Assembly (NCBI GenBank): GCA_030686995.1
Contig: CM060702.1
Span: 65,784,440-65,848,439 of the forward strand
Length of the DNA: 64,000 bases
DNA from: Artemisia argyi
Taxonomy: Eukaryota > Streptophyta > Magnoliopsida > Asterales > Asteraceae
Direction: 5' to 3'
Under the pieces are notes generated by a model, which was not told the DNA's origin, made no database searches, and saw nothing but the letters and a program-made list of their open reading frames with translations. The position numbers were made by a program, and so were the translations under genes. Below, one piece after another: positions 1 to 11,734 of this stretch (position 1 is its first letter; each line of letters opens with the position of its first letter).

Positions 1-487
1 GCGCCGATGTCGGTGAGTGAATTGTTTAATATCTGTTTATTTATTAGTATTTTAATTAGGTTTCCTAACTTATTTAGTTTTTGTATTTTTAGATTTTTGA
101 CTGCTAACTTTGTTGTGTATTAGTATAATTGCATTCATTGTAACATTCTGCATATTTATTGTTTTCTAGTTTTTATTTTTATGTATTTTTGTAATTTTTG
201 TTTTTCTTTATTTTTCTTCATTGTTTGCTGTCTGCTGTATTTTGCTGATACAAACGATGCGGTGCATATGATTTTTCAGATGCGCCGTATTACGTTTTAA
301 TTTTTTATACAACGTAATTATTTAATGATTCGAGTATGGCGCATCTTTCCCCTAGTTGCGGCGTATTATGTTTTTAATCATAAAATTTTTCAAAAACCCT
401 AAACGCCATACGACGCATCTGTTTTACAGATACGACGTACTGATTATTTATTAAAAATAGTTAACGAATTTATTAAATTACCAAGAA

Positions 488-865
488 GTGGTGTGTCGAT
501 TTTTATCGATACGGCGCATCATGACTACCAATGAACTTTTGCTAAAAGAACAAAATAATATGATTCACAGATTAGCAATTGAAGTGCACCAATTGTCGAA
601 AGTGATTAAAGAAGTTTTATTGGAAAAAGAAGACCTGCAAGGAATAACAACTTGGGGTGGTAAATCCACCTTTCAGATCGGAGAAACCACCGAGGATAGC
701 AATGCTAGTCATATTTCCCCTAGAGCCGTACATTCTGAGCCTGAATTGCCGAAAGAAATTAATCGAGAACCTGAAATGAGGAACGAACCATTTGTTGAAC
801 CAACTCGGACAACTCTGCCTTTCCCTAACAAGCTAAGGAAGGAAAAGGAAGATGCTTATCAATGA
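488..865 (+). pseudogene. gag C-terminal remnant of the Athila-like element
   Basis: About 125 codons rich in Glu, Lys and Pro, ending in a stop just before 866. It has a heptad-like N-terminal stretch (LAIEVHQLSKVIKEV) followed by a low-complexity acidic linker and a proline-containing PFPNKLRKEKED segment. That segment is the usual lead-in to the protease in this group of elements. The next reading block resumes at 914 after two stops, with sequence apparently missing between. It has no independent function and is a decayed polyprotein piece. Confidence 0.55.
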
Positions 866-913
866 AAATTCTTAGAGAATCTCAAGCAACTACAATGAAA
901 ATATCTGAATAGC

Positions 914-1471
914 TTGCTGACCAACAAGTCCAAACTTGAAGAGGCTTGCACAATGACGATAAGCGAAAGAAGCTCAGCCGCCCTGCTCAATAAACTACCA
1001 CCAAAAGAAAAGGACCCAAGAAGTTTCACTATTCCTTTTCAAATTAACAATTTACATATTGGAAATGCTTTAGCAGATCTAGGGGCTAGTATAAGTTTAA
1101 TGCCATTTGCTATGTTTGAAAAATTAGGTCTTGGTAAACCAAAACCCACTAGGATGTGCTTAGAACTAGCCGATAGATCAATCCAATACCCCATAGGAAT
1201 AACTGAGAATGTTTTGATTAAAGTCAATAAATTTGATTTACCTATTGACTTTGTTAACCTCGATATGCCTGAAAATTCTAGGACGCCTATAATATTAGGT
1301 AGACCCTTCTTGGCCACTGCACGTGCCATGATCGATGTTTTTAATAAAATGATAACTCTTACGATAGGAAAAGATGAAGTTGAATTCAATATGGAACAAT
1401 CTATAAGTAAAACTATTTCTGACGATGATGAATGCTATAACATCAATATTTTCGATGACACAATTAATTAG
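914..1471 (+). pseudogene. Retropepsin-like aspartic protease domain, Ty3/gypsy
   Basis: An open block of 185 codons with the plant Ty3/gypsy protease signature. The active-site-like motif DLGASISLMP lies at residues about 56-65, a glycine-rich flap region follows, and IILGRPFLATARAMID is near residues 126-141. The canonical DTGA or DSGA triad appears here as DLGA, as in many Athila/Tat proteases. The block begins with TTG, not ATG, as expected for a polyprotein segment. The frame ends at 1471; related coding-like sequence (1700-1936) continues with frame breaks toward the RT. Confidence 0.75.
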
Positions 1472-1941
1472 TTTACTCAAGAATTATTAAAAAATTATCT
1501 ACTTGATTCTTTTCTGCTTAAAAATTTAGAGGAAATTTATTGATATAGAAGATCAAGTTGATGATAGTTCTTCTATTAATGAATTTACTGTTGATCATGC
1601 TATCTGTAATTCAATACGGCGCATCGATAATGTCGATGCGGCGCATCCATCTGAAGGCGATAGTGATTGTTCAAAAGAACGGGTTTATTCTGCTAGTGCT
1701 AATGAAATTGATGATGTCAAACCTGTACTAAAGGATCTTCCCTCTAATTTAGAATATGCTTATTTAAACGGTAATGGAAGTTCACCTGTTATCATTGCAT
1801 CTGATTTAATGAAGAAAGAAAAAGATTCTCTTCTGCGGGTACTATATAAACGTAAAGGAGCATTTAGCATGAAAAATGTCTGATATCAAAGGAATCAGCC
1901 CGTCATTTTGTATACATAAGATACTAATGGAAGATGAATTC

Positions 1942-4900
1942 TGTGACAACCGGCAATTTAGGGAGTTATTTTAAAAAACCCGCATTACGTTAAAGTTCGT
2001 TTATAATTTTTATTTGAAATTTTATTTCACAACGAACTTGTAAGACCTATTTTATGGATAATTATATTTTACGTTGTTATGGAATTTGTGAATTATCTTA
2101 ATAATTCATTATGGAAATTACGTGATGATGTATGTTTTTAAAAATTCTCACTGTTACTACGTTGACTCTGGCACTAGGTTTACCTAACGGGAAATGTTAC
2201 GATTCGTTTTACGAGTCCGACGATATTTAATTATTTATGAGATGTTTCGCGAGATATTAAACGTTTTGAAATGAGTTTCGGGTTTTGGACCGTGTATTTT
2301 ACACCCACTCATGTTACCACTAATACTAATAATAGTATTATTATTATTAATATTATTATTATTAAAAATAATTTTTTTTTTTAGTAAATAATACAAAAAC
2401 CGTCCTTGTGGTCCGGTTCCTCACACAACACACCCACACTCACCCTCACTTCTCTCTCTTATTTCCTCACCACTTCAAACCCTAGCCGCCGGCCCCCTTT
2501 TCCGGCTATAACCGCCGCACCACCGCCCCCACAACAAAAACACCACCACCATCTTAACCCTTATCTTCTCCTCTTTCATTTGAACTATAACACGCGCCCT
2601 GAAACGCATTATAACACCACGAAATCTTTGTAGATTCGATCGAGTTTTTATTGTTTTCACTAGATTCGCAAGTTTGGAGGTTCAAGAAGGTGAGTAAGCT
2701 CGTTTTGGTACCTTGGGTGCCTCGACATGGTGTTAAATCCGTGGCCACACGGATGATTTTTGTGGGAATCGAATACATTTTGTTTGGAAATGATGTTTTA
2801 TTGCTAAAAAGATGGTTTGGTATCCGGGTATCGGTGTTTGGTCGTGTTCCTTTGCGTGGTCGACCCGTAGCCGAGGGCCTCACCCTCGACTCTTTGATGA
2901 TTCCGAGTTATGGTCGACCTTTGACCCGATTTCTTGTTGTTTGACCTCATTTGGTTATAGTGGTTGATTGTTAGTTGGATTCTTGATTGTTGTTCTTGTT
3001 GTTCGACTTGGGTTGGAGCCGACGACCCCTTTGGGTCGGTTTGGTTATTTATTTTTGTTTGGGTCGAGCTCCCGTGAGCTAGCCGCGACCTTGTGGTCTC
3101 GGGTGGGACCCACGTAACACTTGGTATATGTTTTCGACTCGGGTTGACTTGGTAACTTGACCCGAATACGGTTATTTTTGAGAACCGTTGGTGATGTCGA
3201 AATATATATATTTCGGCTAAATTCAATTTCATGGTTATTATATATTGTTAACTATTATTATTATTGTGGCTTAATTGATTTTTGAAGCGGTTGACGAGTA
3301 TTATGGACTCATGGTATTATTTGAAGTTGTGTTGACGATAAAGTGGTTTTGGGGACCGATTGTGAGACGGTCACTTAGATTGACGGAGATAGGTTAGTCG
3401 GGTGCCGTAGTCGGACCCTATTGTTGTAGCACGTGGATTGGGATTGATTGGACGGAGATGTATTGATTGTTATGACTTTTACATATTACTTTGGACTTGG
3501 ACAATGAGCCGAGAGTCATGACTCGGACATGTGACCATTTCGTATGACTCGATAACTAATTACAAATAAAACATAAATAATAAAACTCGTAATAATAGTT
3601 ATTGATAATATAAACGTTTATATGAATATATAGACGTGAATAACGGATATATAATTATATAAGCGCGTATATTAATAATAATAATAATCACGAGTCGTAT
3701 TATAAATAATACAACTAGATATATATTAAGCTACGAAAGTGGCGTAATATTATTGAACGTATTATTATTATAAAGAAATTGTTATAAAACGAGGAACTCT
3801 CGACAAATTATTAAATATTAAATAAAATGTCATTTTATATATATAACGAGTAAACTTATCGAGTTATGCGGAGTTGTTGTCACTCGAGTTCAGGTAAGTT
3901 TTATTTGTGACTTTCGTGTTGTCACGGATATATGACGATTAATATAAACGTTTTCTATAACTAAATAACCACTTAACCATAGGGTTGAATCGGGTTATTT
4001 GGCTATATGAAATGAATATATTAATGGGCATCGTATCCTACGACGCCCATAGGTTGTGGTATATGTAAAGTGTAATAAATTGCGAGTGTATATATCGGGA
4101 AATCTGGCCAATTTGACGATATATGAGGAATTTATTAAACTATGATATCTACCATATAGTATTTATGTGCTATGTGCTTTAGGATGGGGTGTAATTTTGG
4201 AACGGTATGTTACGTAAATAAATATGATGATTATCAAATCAACGGATTTGATAAACTTCGGCGATTTATTTAAATGATATATTGGGCTAATATTAGATCC
4301 ATAGTTTATTTTATTATCCTTTGTGTGACCTTTTGGTTTGTTTTGTGTCGACCCACCACCCGTATGGATACCAAACGTAAATACACCAAACTAATACGAA
4401 ATGGATTTTCGGAAATAAAACGGATTCTCGTCCGGGTTTGGGAATATTTTGAATTTGAGGAAATGATTTCTGAACGAGTTAATATTGTTAGGTCGTGCCG
4501 AGTCCGTAGTTGCTGTTTCGTGAGTTACTATACATCTTATTTCTACCGATTTCTTCTTACTATTTTCTGGACTTGAGGTGAGTCATAGCACCACTTTTAC
4601 TCTTGAACTTTGTTTTCAATACTTGGGGTGAAAAACGTGCAAATTATTTTATGTGGACTATTATCGCTTCTATATTCTTTCTAAAACTTGCTATGCGTAT
4701 GGACTAGGATATATTGTCAGCTTTAGTCACACATTTTGTGTGTACTATTCAAGGCTGGCTTATTTGGTTATTGATGGATTGTCAGCTTTAGTCACATATT
4801 TGTTGTGTGTACTATTCAAGGTTGGCTTATTTGGATTGTCAGCTTTAGTCACACGGTTTCGTGTGTACTATTCAAGGTTGGCTTATTTAGATACTATAGT

Positions 4901-5439
4901 GTGCACCTATAGGTTATTAATACTTCAGAGGTTATTCGAGTATTTATTGGTATTGCGGGGGTTACCCGAATATCTATGTTGGAACGGAGGGTATCCGTGT
5001 GTTAGGTTGGAGCGGAGGGTATCCGCAGGCTTTTAGCGAATCCTTAGTCTAGCTAGCAAGCGTTTTGCGTATATGTCCACTATATTGTTAGATGAATTTA
5101 AACCTATGATCTCACCAGCGAAAGCTGACTTTTAGCACGTTTTCTCAGGTAATTAAGTGATGATACGGATGCTTGGAATGGAAGGCTCGGCCAAGGCTCA
5201 TGGTTTATGGATCTATTTTTCTAAACTCTGATAATTAATTTTGGACCTACTGTTATGTTATTTTGGGCCTGACTCTGAATGATGTTGGGATAAACGTAAA
5301 CGCTAAAACCCCGTTTTGGTTGTGTTTTTATTATGTTTACTTTATCTCGTTCTATATTGTCTTGTGTTGAATACCAATCCCCGTAGCACCCCGAAAGCTT
5401 GTTGAGTCTTCCGCTGTATCAAATTTTGGGGGTGTTACA
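1942..5439. mobile_element. Solo LTR (about 3.5 kb) with AATTC target duplication
   Basis: Begins TGTGACAACC and ends GGGGGTGTTACA, and is flanked by perfect 5-bp direct repeats AATTC (1937-1941 and 5440-5444). It encodes no protein. The surrounding pol reading frame is continuous once the LTR and one AATTC are removed, which shows it inserted into a pre-existing element. The ends resemble chromoviral (Tekay-like) LTRs, but its unusual length could also fit Tat/Retand types. It is most simply a product of recombination between two LTRs of a full element. Confidence 0.85.
4713..4890 (+). repeat. Three tandem ~58-bp repeats with hairpin potential in the solo LTR
   Basis: Three units start with GTCAGCTTTAGTCAC and end with ACTATTCAAGGYTGGCTTAT. 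Each can fold around an AGTCACA...TGTGTACT stem. Unit 1 closes with CACACA/TGTGTG and unit 3 with CACACG/CGTGTG, a paired change that keeps the stem. Confidence 0.7.
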
Positions 5440-5441
5440 AA

Positions 5442-6632
5442 TTCAAGCCTGTTGTTCAACCTCAAAGGCGTTTGAATCCAAAAGTCCAAGATGTAGTGAA
5501 GAATGAAATAGTTAAACTGCTTAACTCTGGACTTATCTATCCAATTTCAGACAGATCGTGGGTTAGTCCTATCCACGTTGTACCGAAGAAAGGAGGAATG
5601 ACAGTGGTATTGAATGACGACAATGAATTAATTCCATCAAGGACTGTTACTGGATGGAGAGTTTGCATTGATTACCACAAACTCAATGATGCAACACGAA
5701 AAGATCATTTCCCTCTTCCATTTATTGACCAAATGTTAGAAAGATTATTAGGTAATGACTATTATTGTTTCCTAGATGGTTTTTCAGGTTTCTTTCAAAT
5801 ACCTATTGCCCCTGAAGATCAAGAAAAGACAACTTTCACCTGTCCATATGGAACCTTCGCATATAGAAGAATGACATTCGGATTATGTAATGCTCCTGCG
5901 ACCTTTCAACGATGTATGACGGCAATCTTCTATGATATGGTGGAAGACTTTATGGAAGTTTTCATGGACGACTTCTTAGTGTTCGGTAACTCATTTAATA
6001 TTTGTCTTTCTAATCTTGATAAAATGCTTGCTAGATGTGAAGAAACCAATCTTGTTCTTAATTGGGAAAAATGTCATTTTTTGGTAAGAGAAGGAATTGT
6101 GTTAGGGCATAAAATTTATGGAAAAGGTATAGAAGTTGATAAAGCTAAAATTGATGTAATCGCTAAATTACTTTACCCAATTAATGTAAAAGGTGTTAGA
6201 AGTTTCTTAGGGCATGCTGGATTTTATCGTAGGTTCATAAAGGATTTTTCAATGATATCTAGGCCCATGACTCAATTATTGTTAAAAGATGCAAAATTTG
6301 ATTTTTCGGACGATTGTAAGAAGGCATTTAATATACTAAAAGAAAAATTGACTACCGCACTAATTATCATTTCGCCAAATTGGGATCTACCTTTTAAGCT
6401 AATATGTGATGCTAGTGATTTTGCTGCAGGAGCCGTACTTGGGCAAAAGATCGATAAGAAGTTTAAACCAATTTACTACGCTAGCAAAACCTTAAATAAT
6501 GCCCAAGAACATTATACCACCAGTGAAAAAGAACTTCTTGCAGTTGTTTTTGCATTTGATAAATTTAGACCATATCTTATATTATCAAAAACTATGGTTT
6601 ACACTGACCATTCTGCCTTGAAGTATATGGAG
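5442..6632 (+). pseudogene. Reverse transcriptase and partial RNase H of the Athila-like element
   Basis: A continuous block of nearly 390 codons. The RT part has the VSPIHVVPKKGG finger motif, the GWRVCIDYHKLN motif, an LDGFSGFFQIP palm motif carrying one catalytic Asp, FGLCNAPATFQRCM, and the FMDD catalytic box (VFMDDF) at about residue 162. RNase H follows with LICDASDFAAGAVLGQ and TDHSALKYM, then a TAG stop at the truncation point. Spacing and motifs match Ty3/gypsy, not Copia or LINE RT. The block itself is open, but the solo LTR upstream and the missing integrase make the element dead. Confidence 0.9.
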
Positions 6633-7182
6633 TAGTACTTTTACGTTTGTTAGAGGCATTTGAACATTATACCAAAGCCACTAGCTAAAGCCGGAGAAAC
6701 ACTTGGAGAAATCAGTTGGAATGTGAGTACATTTGGAAACCTCGGTATAATGACAACATCACTTGTTTACTTAGTTTACTTTTATATGAATATGGAGTAG
6801 TGCTTGTATGTTTGTTAGAGGCATTTCTGTCATGAGTTGAATTTGGATTTGTATCATGAATATTGAATCTATCTTTTATGTATTTGATATGTTACGGTTT
6901 AGACTCCTATCATATGTCTTGATTAGTCATTATAATTGTTTACAGTTTGAAAGATGCAATTATGTTGATTAAATTATGAATCGTCTGTCTATAACGAGTC
7001 ATTGCTATGGTTGTGAGAATTGGATAGTAAAACATATGATAAACTCAACCATAACATGTTTAAGGACTAGCCTCATGTCTAACGACTTGGTTAGGGGAAA
7101 TGCATACTTGGTACTTCATGCTTGGACCACACTTTATGCACTTTATGTATCCAGGATCATAGGCCGAAAGGAAATTCTTTTA
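6633..7182. other. Non-coding DNA next to the truncated Athila element
   Basis: No gene seen. The element ends within TATGGAGTAGT, and a near-copy of the following 35 bp (TATGGAGTAGTGCTT...GTTTGTTAGAGGCATTT) recurs at 6793-6825. That suggests filler DNA at a repaired break. Confidence 0.5.
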
Positions 7183-7438
7183 CTACCTCCGTTCTAAAAT
7201 AATTGTCCTCATTTGACTTTTTAAAGTCATAATTTCTCAACTTTGATCTTAACTATTTTTGTATGTGTTATATAATACTTGATGAAAATTATACTAATGA
7301 AAAAGCATTTAAATACCAATCAATTCATATATTTTGCATCTATTAATATATAACATAAACAAACTTATTAAAGATCAAAGTTGAGAAATTAAGACTGTAA
7401 AAAGTCTAATGAGGACAATTATTTTGGGACGGAGGGAG
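7183..7438. mobile_element. Stowaway-type MITE (Tc1/Mariner)
   Basis: Terminal inverted repeats of about 70 bp. The left end reads CTACCTCCGTTCTAAAATAA and the right end is its near-perfect reverse complement, finishing ACGGAGGGAG. TA dinucleotides flank both sides (7181-7182, 7439-7440). The 256-bp length, the CTCCCTCCG-type termini and the TA target site are diagnostic of plant Stowaway elements. There is no coding capacity. Confidence 0.93.
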
Positions 7439-8013
7439 TACATCAAGTAGATATATTAGTTTACATGATCACAGTCATGTTTTACTTCTATGCTTTGTCC
7501 AAGTACTTTCTATGATACTTATGCTCATTCATCTTTTGTGTTTAGCCTTTAACAAACATACTTTTAATATCAATTGGGAAAACATTTCAAAAATCTTAAA
7601 ATCCAATAAAAACGGTTTTAGTGATAAATGACAATCATTGGAATCTAAATTTGTTATCTTAAGCTAACAATAGGAATAATTACCTCTCTTGGGACGACCT
7701 GGTCTTACCTCAAACCTTTATTATAAACGGGGGTTATACTTTACCGATGTGTTTTATGAATTAAGGAAATGGTGAAATTAGTCTTATAAATTTAAAGCTT
7801 TTGAAACACATCAAGTTTCAACACCATCATCAACAACAAACCTGTGGACTGGGGTAGGCCAGAGCAGGTATTCATACCACTCAAAGGTGGCAGATCAAGG
7901 TGTTAACCTACCCGTTTGCACCCACACAACAAAATTTTAGGGCATAGGATATCCCAAGAAACCATAACTGCTTAAGCAGTTTCAACACCATCATCACCAA
8001 CAAATCTTTCAAT
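7439..8013. other. Upstream flank of the MULE-like locus
   Basis: No ORF supported. A 26-bp sequence (TTTCAACACCATCATC...) occurs at about 7815-7842 and again at 7980-8008, bracketing about 135 bp. It may be a small insertion with a long target duplication or a local duplication. Confidence 0.4.
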
Positions 8014-9568
8014 GGCGTATAGCTTTTTAAACAGTGAAAAAGGGCCTAATTTTCAATGGGTATTGCAACGTGTGAAGGATAGACAAAAGATATTACCCGC
8101 GTGTCATCGTCACTGACAGAGATTTAGCATTGATTGGGGCATGCAGAGCAGAATTCCCGAACGCTAACAGATTACTCTGTCGATGGCACATTTCACAAAA
8201 TATTCTTCAGTATTGCAGAAATAGATGCGGTTCATTTGAGGAGTATGAGTCCATTAAATGGACATGGGAATGGCTGGTTAAATCTTCGACATGCCGCATG
8301 TTCGAGCAATATTATGAACACCTACAAGAACTATTGGTCAACCATGCGGGTACTTAATTATTAATTCATTGTTTTTATGATTTAATAAATAAGCACCCTA
8401 ATGACCTTTTATTAATTCATTGTTTTTTTTCCAGATATTGCTCAGTATCTGAATAATTGGCTGCGAGATTACTCAGACAACTTTATCTGTTTTAATACCA
8501 ATCAATATCGCAGCTTTGGCCAGACAACAATGTGCAGAGTTGAGAGTCAACACGCGTTGTTGAAATTATATTTGGGCGGCACACAGTCTAACTTAGACAC
8601 GTTGTTAAGTTCGATTGATAAGATTCTCGTTTCGCAAGAAGCTGCGATAAAAGATTCTTTTAATAGAAGCATAAACGAGAAAATAAATAATTGTAATATA
8701 ACACTATTTGCAGAATTGTGGTATAAAGTTTCCAAATTTTCTTTCAAACTCATGTTCAAAGAACTCCACCTGTCGATCGCCGCAGAAGGTTGTAGTCATC
8801 TGTTGCGGTCAGTTTATGGACTACCATGCTTTCACGAAATGGAATTTTATCGAATTTGTGGTAAGTATAGTAAAGTCACTTTCACGAAATGCTTTCACGA
8901 AATGGTTTTATATAAGTCACTTTTAATAAATGCAGATTGGCACATTTCATTGGATGCAATTGATATACTTTGGAGAACCTTGTCTGTTCGGTGGCCTATT
9001 GTCAATACTCTTGCGTTCGAAGATTGCTCTTCCAGTGAACCTGATGATGATGATGATACTTCGTTTGAAAATGACATGTGACAATTCAAGAATGTTTTTA
9101 GCAAAGCGACGCCATTTGTCAAGAAAAATATGTTAACGAAGATGAGAGGGATATACCAACCTGAATCTATTGACACACGTGAACCTGCTGCTCAGAAAAA
9201 TACCCGTGGACGTCCGAGCGCAAAGGACAAAATGTCCAAGGCTACAAAAGTTCCGGACTTGAACGAAGTACCAATTGTAGATCACCGAAGAAGCACAAAT
9301 TCAAGATCTACAAAAGTCCCGAACTTGAATAAAGAACCTTCAAGACATAGTTCTTACACGGGTCATAGTATAAGACACAGATTATACATTGGAGATAGTG
9401 ATAACGACTATTTTATTGAGCGCATTCCAGAGATTTTCCGTTCATACATAATAAGTATACATAATGTGCTAGGTGATGGAAATTGTGGGTTTTGGTGTGT
9501 TGCCCACAGTATTGCTCAAGACGAAAATAGGTGGGCCGAAGTTAGACATATGTTATTGCAAGAGTTAG
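8014..9568 (+). pseudogene. MULE-type transposase C-terminal part plus start of an OTU protease domain
   Basis: Exon-like blocks at 8014-8349, 8435-8860 and 8936-9568 join with GT-AG introns in matching phase. The first carries a MULE/FAR1-type DDE segment (VIVTDRDLAL, then CRWHI). The second ends with a SWIM-like zinc motif (CSH...LPCFH). The third enters an OTU domain with the Cys-box DGNCGFW. Damage: a frame break near 8095 before VIVTDRD and an in-frame TGA at 9079-9081 with coding continuing in the same frame. The OTU domain stops where the LTR element is inserted (9569) and resumes at 18046. The N-terminal transposase region is not visible. Confidence 0.75.
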
Positions 9569-10331
9569 TGATTTGTGTCTTTTATAGTATATTAGATTTT
9601 AACCGAAGAAACACTAGTGAAGTATGTTCCCCGGGTCGTTATGTCCCAACGAAGGTAAGACGACGATTGAATCGGCTTGAGTCGCGTGATTGTGAAGTGA
9701 ATGGGAAAATATAATTGAGAATTTTTAAAGTTTTTATTTTAAAGGAAATGAAATAGCAATTAAAAACAATAAAATAATAAGAGATTTAAAACAAGAAAGA
9801 AAAATAAGACGGGAAAAGATTTTAAAAACAATATGTTTGCTAAGCGACGTGAATAAGTTCATCAAGTGTGGGTCAAGGATTGACGACGAATTATTTTCCT
9901 TAAACAAGACTATTTTCTCAAAACGTTGGTTTATTTTGAAAATAATCCTTTAAAAAGAAAATAATTACTAGATTTGTAATTTGATTATTCTCCGGCTTTT
10001 GCCCTTCAAATAATAAAATCACAAGTCTAAATAATCTCACTAATTATTAATCACAATCTTCTTTTATAACCACACTTAACTTACAAACTCGTGCCACCAA
10101 ACAAACAAAAATAAACTACTCGAGACTCATATTAAATTTACTTGATAAAAGAAAAAAGACTCGATAAAAGAAACAAACTAGATAAGCCAAAATAAAATTC
10201 GGCAGAGTTTCGCCTTAGCATAAAGCATAAGAGACCTCACTCGATAAACGATGAGGTATAGATTATCTAGCTCGATAATCTTGGCTAACTCGCCATAAGA
10301 ATGCTACTCGATAAACCAAAGACCTTACTCG

Positions 10332-10364
<33 letters not shown>

Positions 10365-11549
10365 TTACTTGACACTATATAAAAAAAACTAAAAGATTTA
10401 ACTCGATTTGCTATTTAGTCCCTAACTCGAAAATATCTAACTCGATAATTTTTGAAAGCAACTGAAACTCGATAGCAAAAAATTTGCATATTAGTCCCTA
10501 TAAAAAAAACTCAAACTCGGTAATAATTATTAAACCCAAACTCGATAAAATATAAAATTTCAAACTCGATAAAACAAAAAATCCAAACTCGATAAAAAAA
10601 ATACTAAAACTCCAAACTCGATGATGTCATCGACTATATTCTTAACTCGATAATTGCAATATGGTCCCTAAGTGAAATTCAAACTCGGTAATAATTTTTT
10701 TTAATTGAATTCAAACTCGATAATTTTAAATAATAAACTCGGTGAACATATTTTTATGTAACTCGATGCTTTTTTATTTATTTTTTATTATTTTATTATT
10801 TTTTATTTTTTTTGTAACTCGATAACCTAAAAAGAAAATCAAACTCGATAAAAAATTAGAAAAAAGGCTAACTCGATAAAATCGTAGCAAAACATCATTT
10901 TGATACAAAATAAAGCCTAAAAACTAGTGTTTTTTTTACCAAATTTAACACTAGACTAACTAGTTTAATCATAAACTTTAATTCCCACCAATAAAAACAA
11001 TATTTTAACAACTAAAAATTAAAGATTTTTAGAAAGATAAAGCTTTAGAGAGAGAAAGTAAAATAAAACACATACTTCATTAAAATAAAACTACACTACT
11101 CCTACTACTATGAGGACCAACCCTTCACAACCAACCTCTCAAAGTTTGTGTTTAAGGGGTATTTATAGGCTAGGGGCTAGGGCTTCTCTTAACTTTTAGT
11201 TTGTTGCATAATTAGCCCCTAGACTTTTACAAAACATGAGAAAACTACTTAAAACATATTAAAACGCTACAAATGCAACTAAATACTACACATAACGATC
11301 TTGTAACTTGGAGGAGTTGAGTTGACTTTTCTTCCAAAGTTCTTCAAAGGACCAAAGTTGACAACTTGCTGAAACTTGGAGGGCCATTATTGTAAAGGTC
11401 TTCATACTTCAACTAAGAGTATTTTTTTGTTATTCTCTGAATCTCTAAGGATTACTTTTGTCATTTTGGGCTTTTCTTGGATAAATTTCTTCCTCGGCTT
11501 CGGATTTTTACCTTTTTCCAATCTCGTGCTCGTTTTTCTCGGTTTTTGG

Positions 11550-11600
<51 letters not shown>

Positions 11601-11722
11601 CACATATCCGTACCTACACATACACAAATACAAAACACACATTTTTGGCATTTATGGTCGGGTTTTTTGTCATTTGGGTCCGATTTTGGTTAAATAAAAG
11701 GTGTGTAAATTAATACACACCA
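9569..11722 (-). repeat. 3' LTR of the Athila/Tat-type element
   Basis: 2154 bp, starting TGATTTGTGTC and ending TACACACCA on the plus strand. It contains about twenty variants of ACTCGATAA between about 10150 and 10880 and a roughly 50-bp poly-T tract near 11552-11600. Open frames across the poly-T tract are composition artefacts. Confidence 0.92.
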
Positions 11723-11734
11723 AAATCCCCCCGA
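11723..11734 (-). other. Polypurine tract next to the 3' LTR
   Basis: Read on the minus strand, a GGGGGGATTTT run directly precedes the LTR start TGGTGTG. This is the expected place for plus-strand DNA priming. Confidence 0.7.

Larger units (their letters stand above)
1..6632 (+). mobile_element. Decayed Athila-like Ty3/gypsy retrotransposon, split and truncated
   Basis: Internal part of a Ty3/gypsy element. In order it shows a gag remnant, a retropepsin-like domain, reverse transcriptase and RNase H. Frames are broken by stops at about 864 and 910 and between 1470 and 1900. A solo LTR (1942-5439) lies inside the region just before the reverse transcriptase. Coding stops abruptly at 6632 inside RNase H, and no integrase, PBS, PPT or own LTR is visible. 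The order protease-RT-RNase H and the protease sequence fit the Athila/Tat branch; the lineage is inferred from motif resemblance only. Confidence 0.8.

Noticed and set aside
1942..5439. Full-length retrotransposon inside pol
   Set aside because: No second LTR, PBS, PPT or coding region lies inside, so a solo LTR is the simplest reading.
5442..6632. Integrated pararetrovirus (caulimovirus-type) sequence
   Set aside because: The protease-RT-RNase H order with Athila-like motifs fits Ty3/gypsy, and no movement or coat protein is seen.
11376..11713. Open frames with long Phe or Lys runs
   Set aside because: Produced by poly-T tracts in the LTRs; likewise at 17724-18015, 53585-53860 and 60280-60757.
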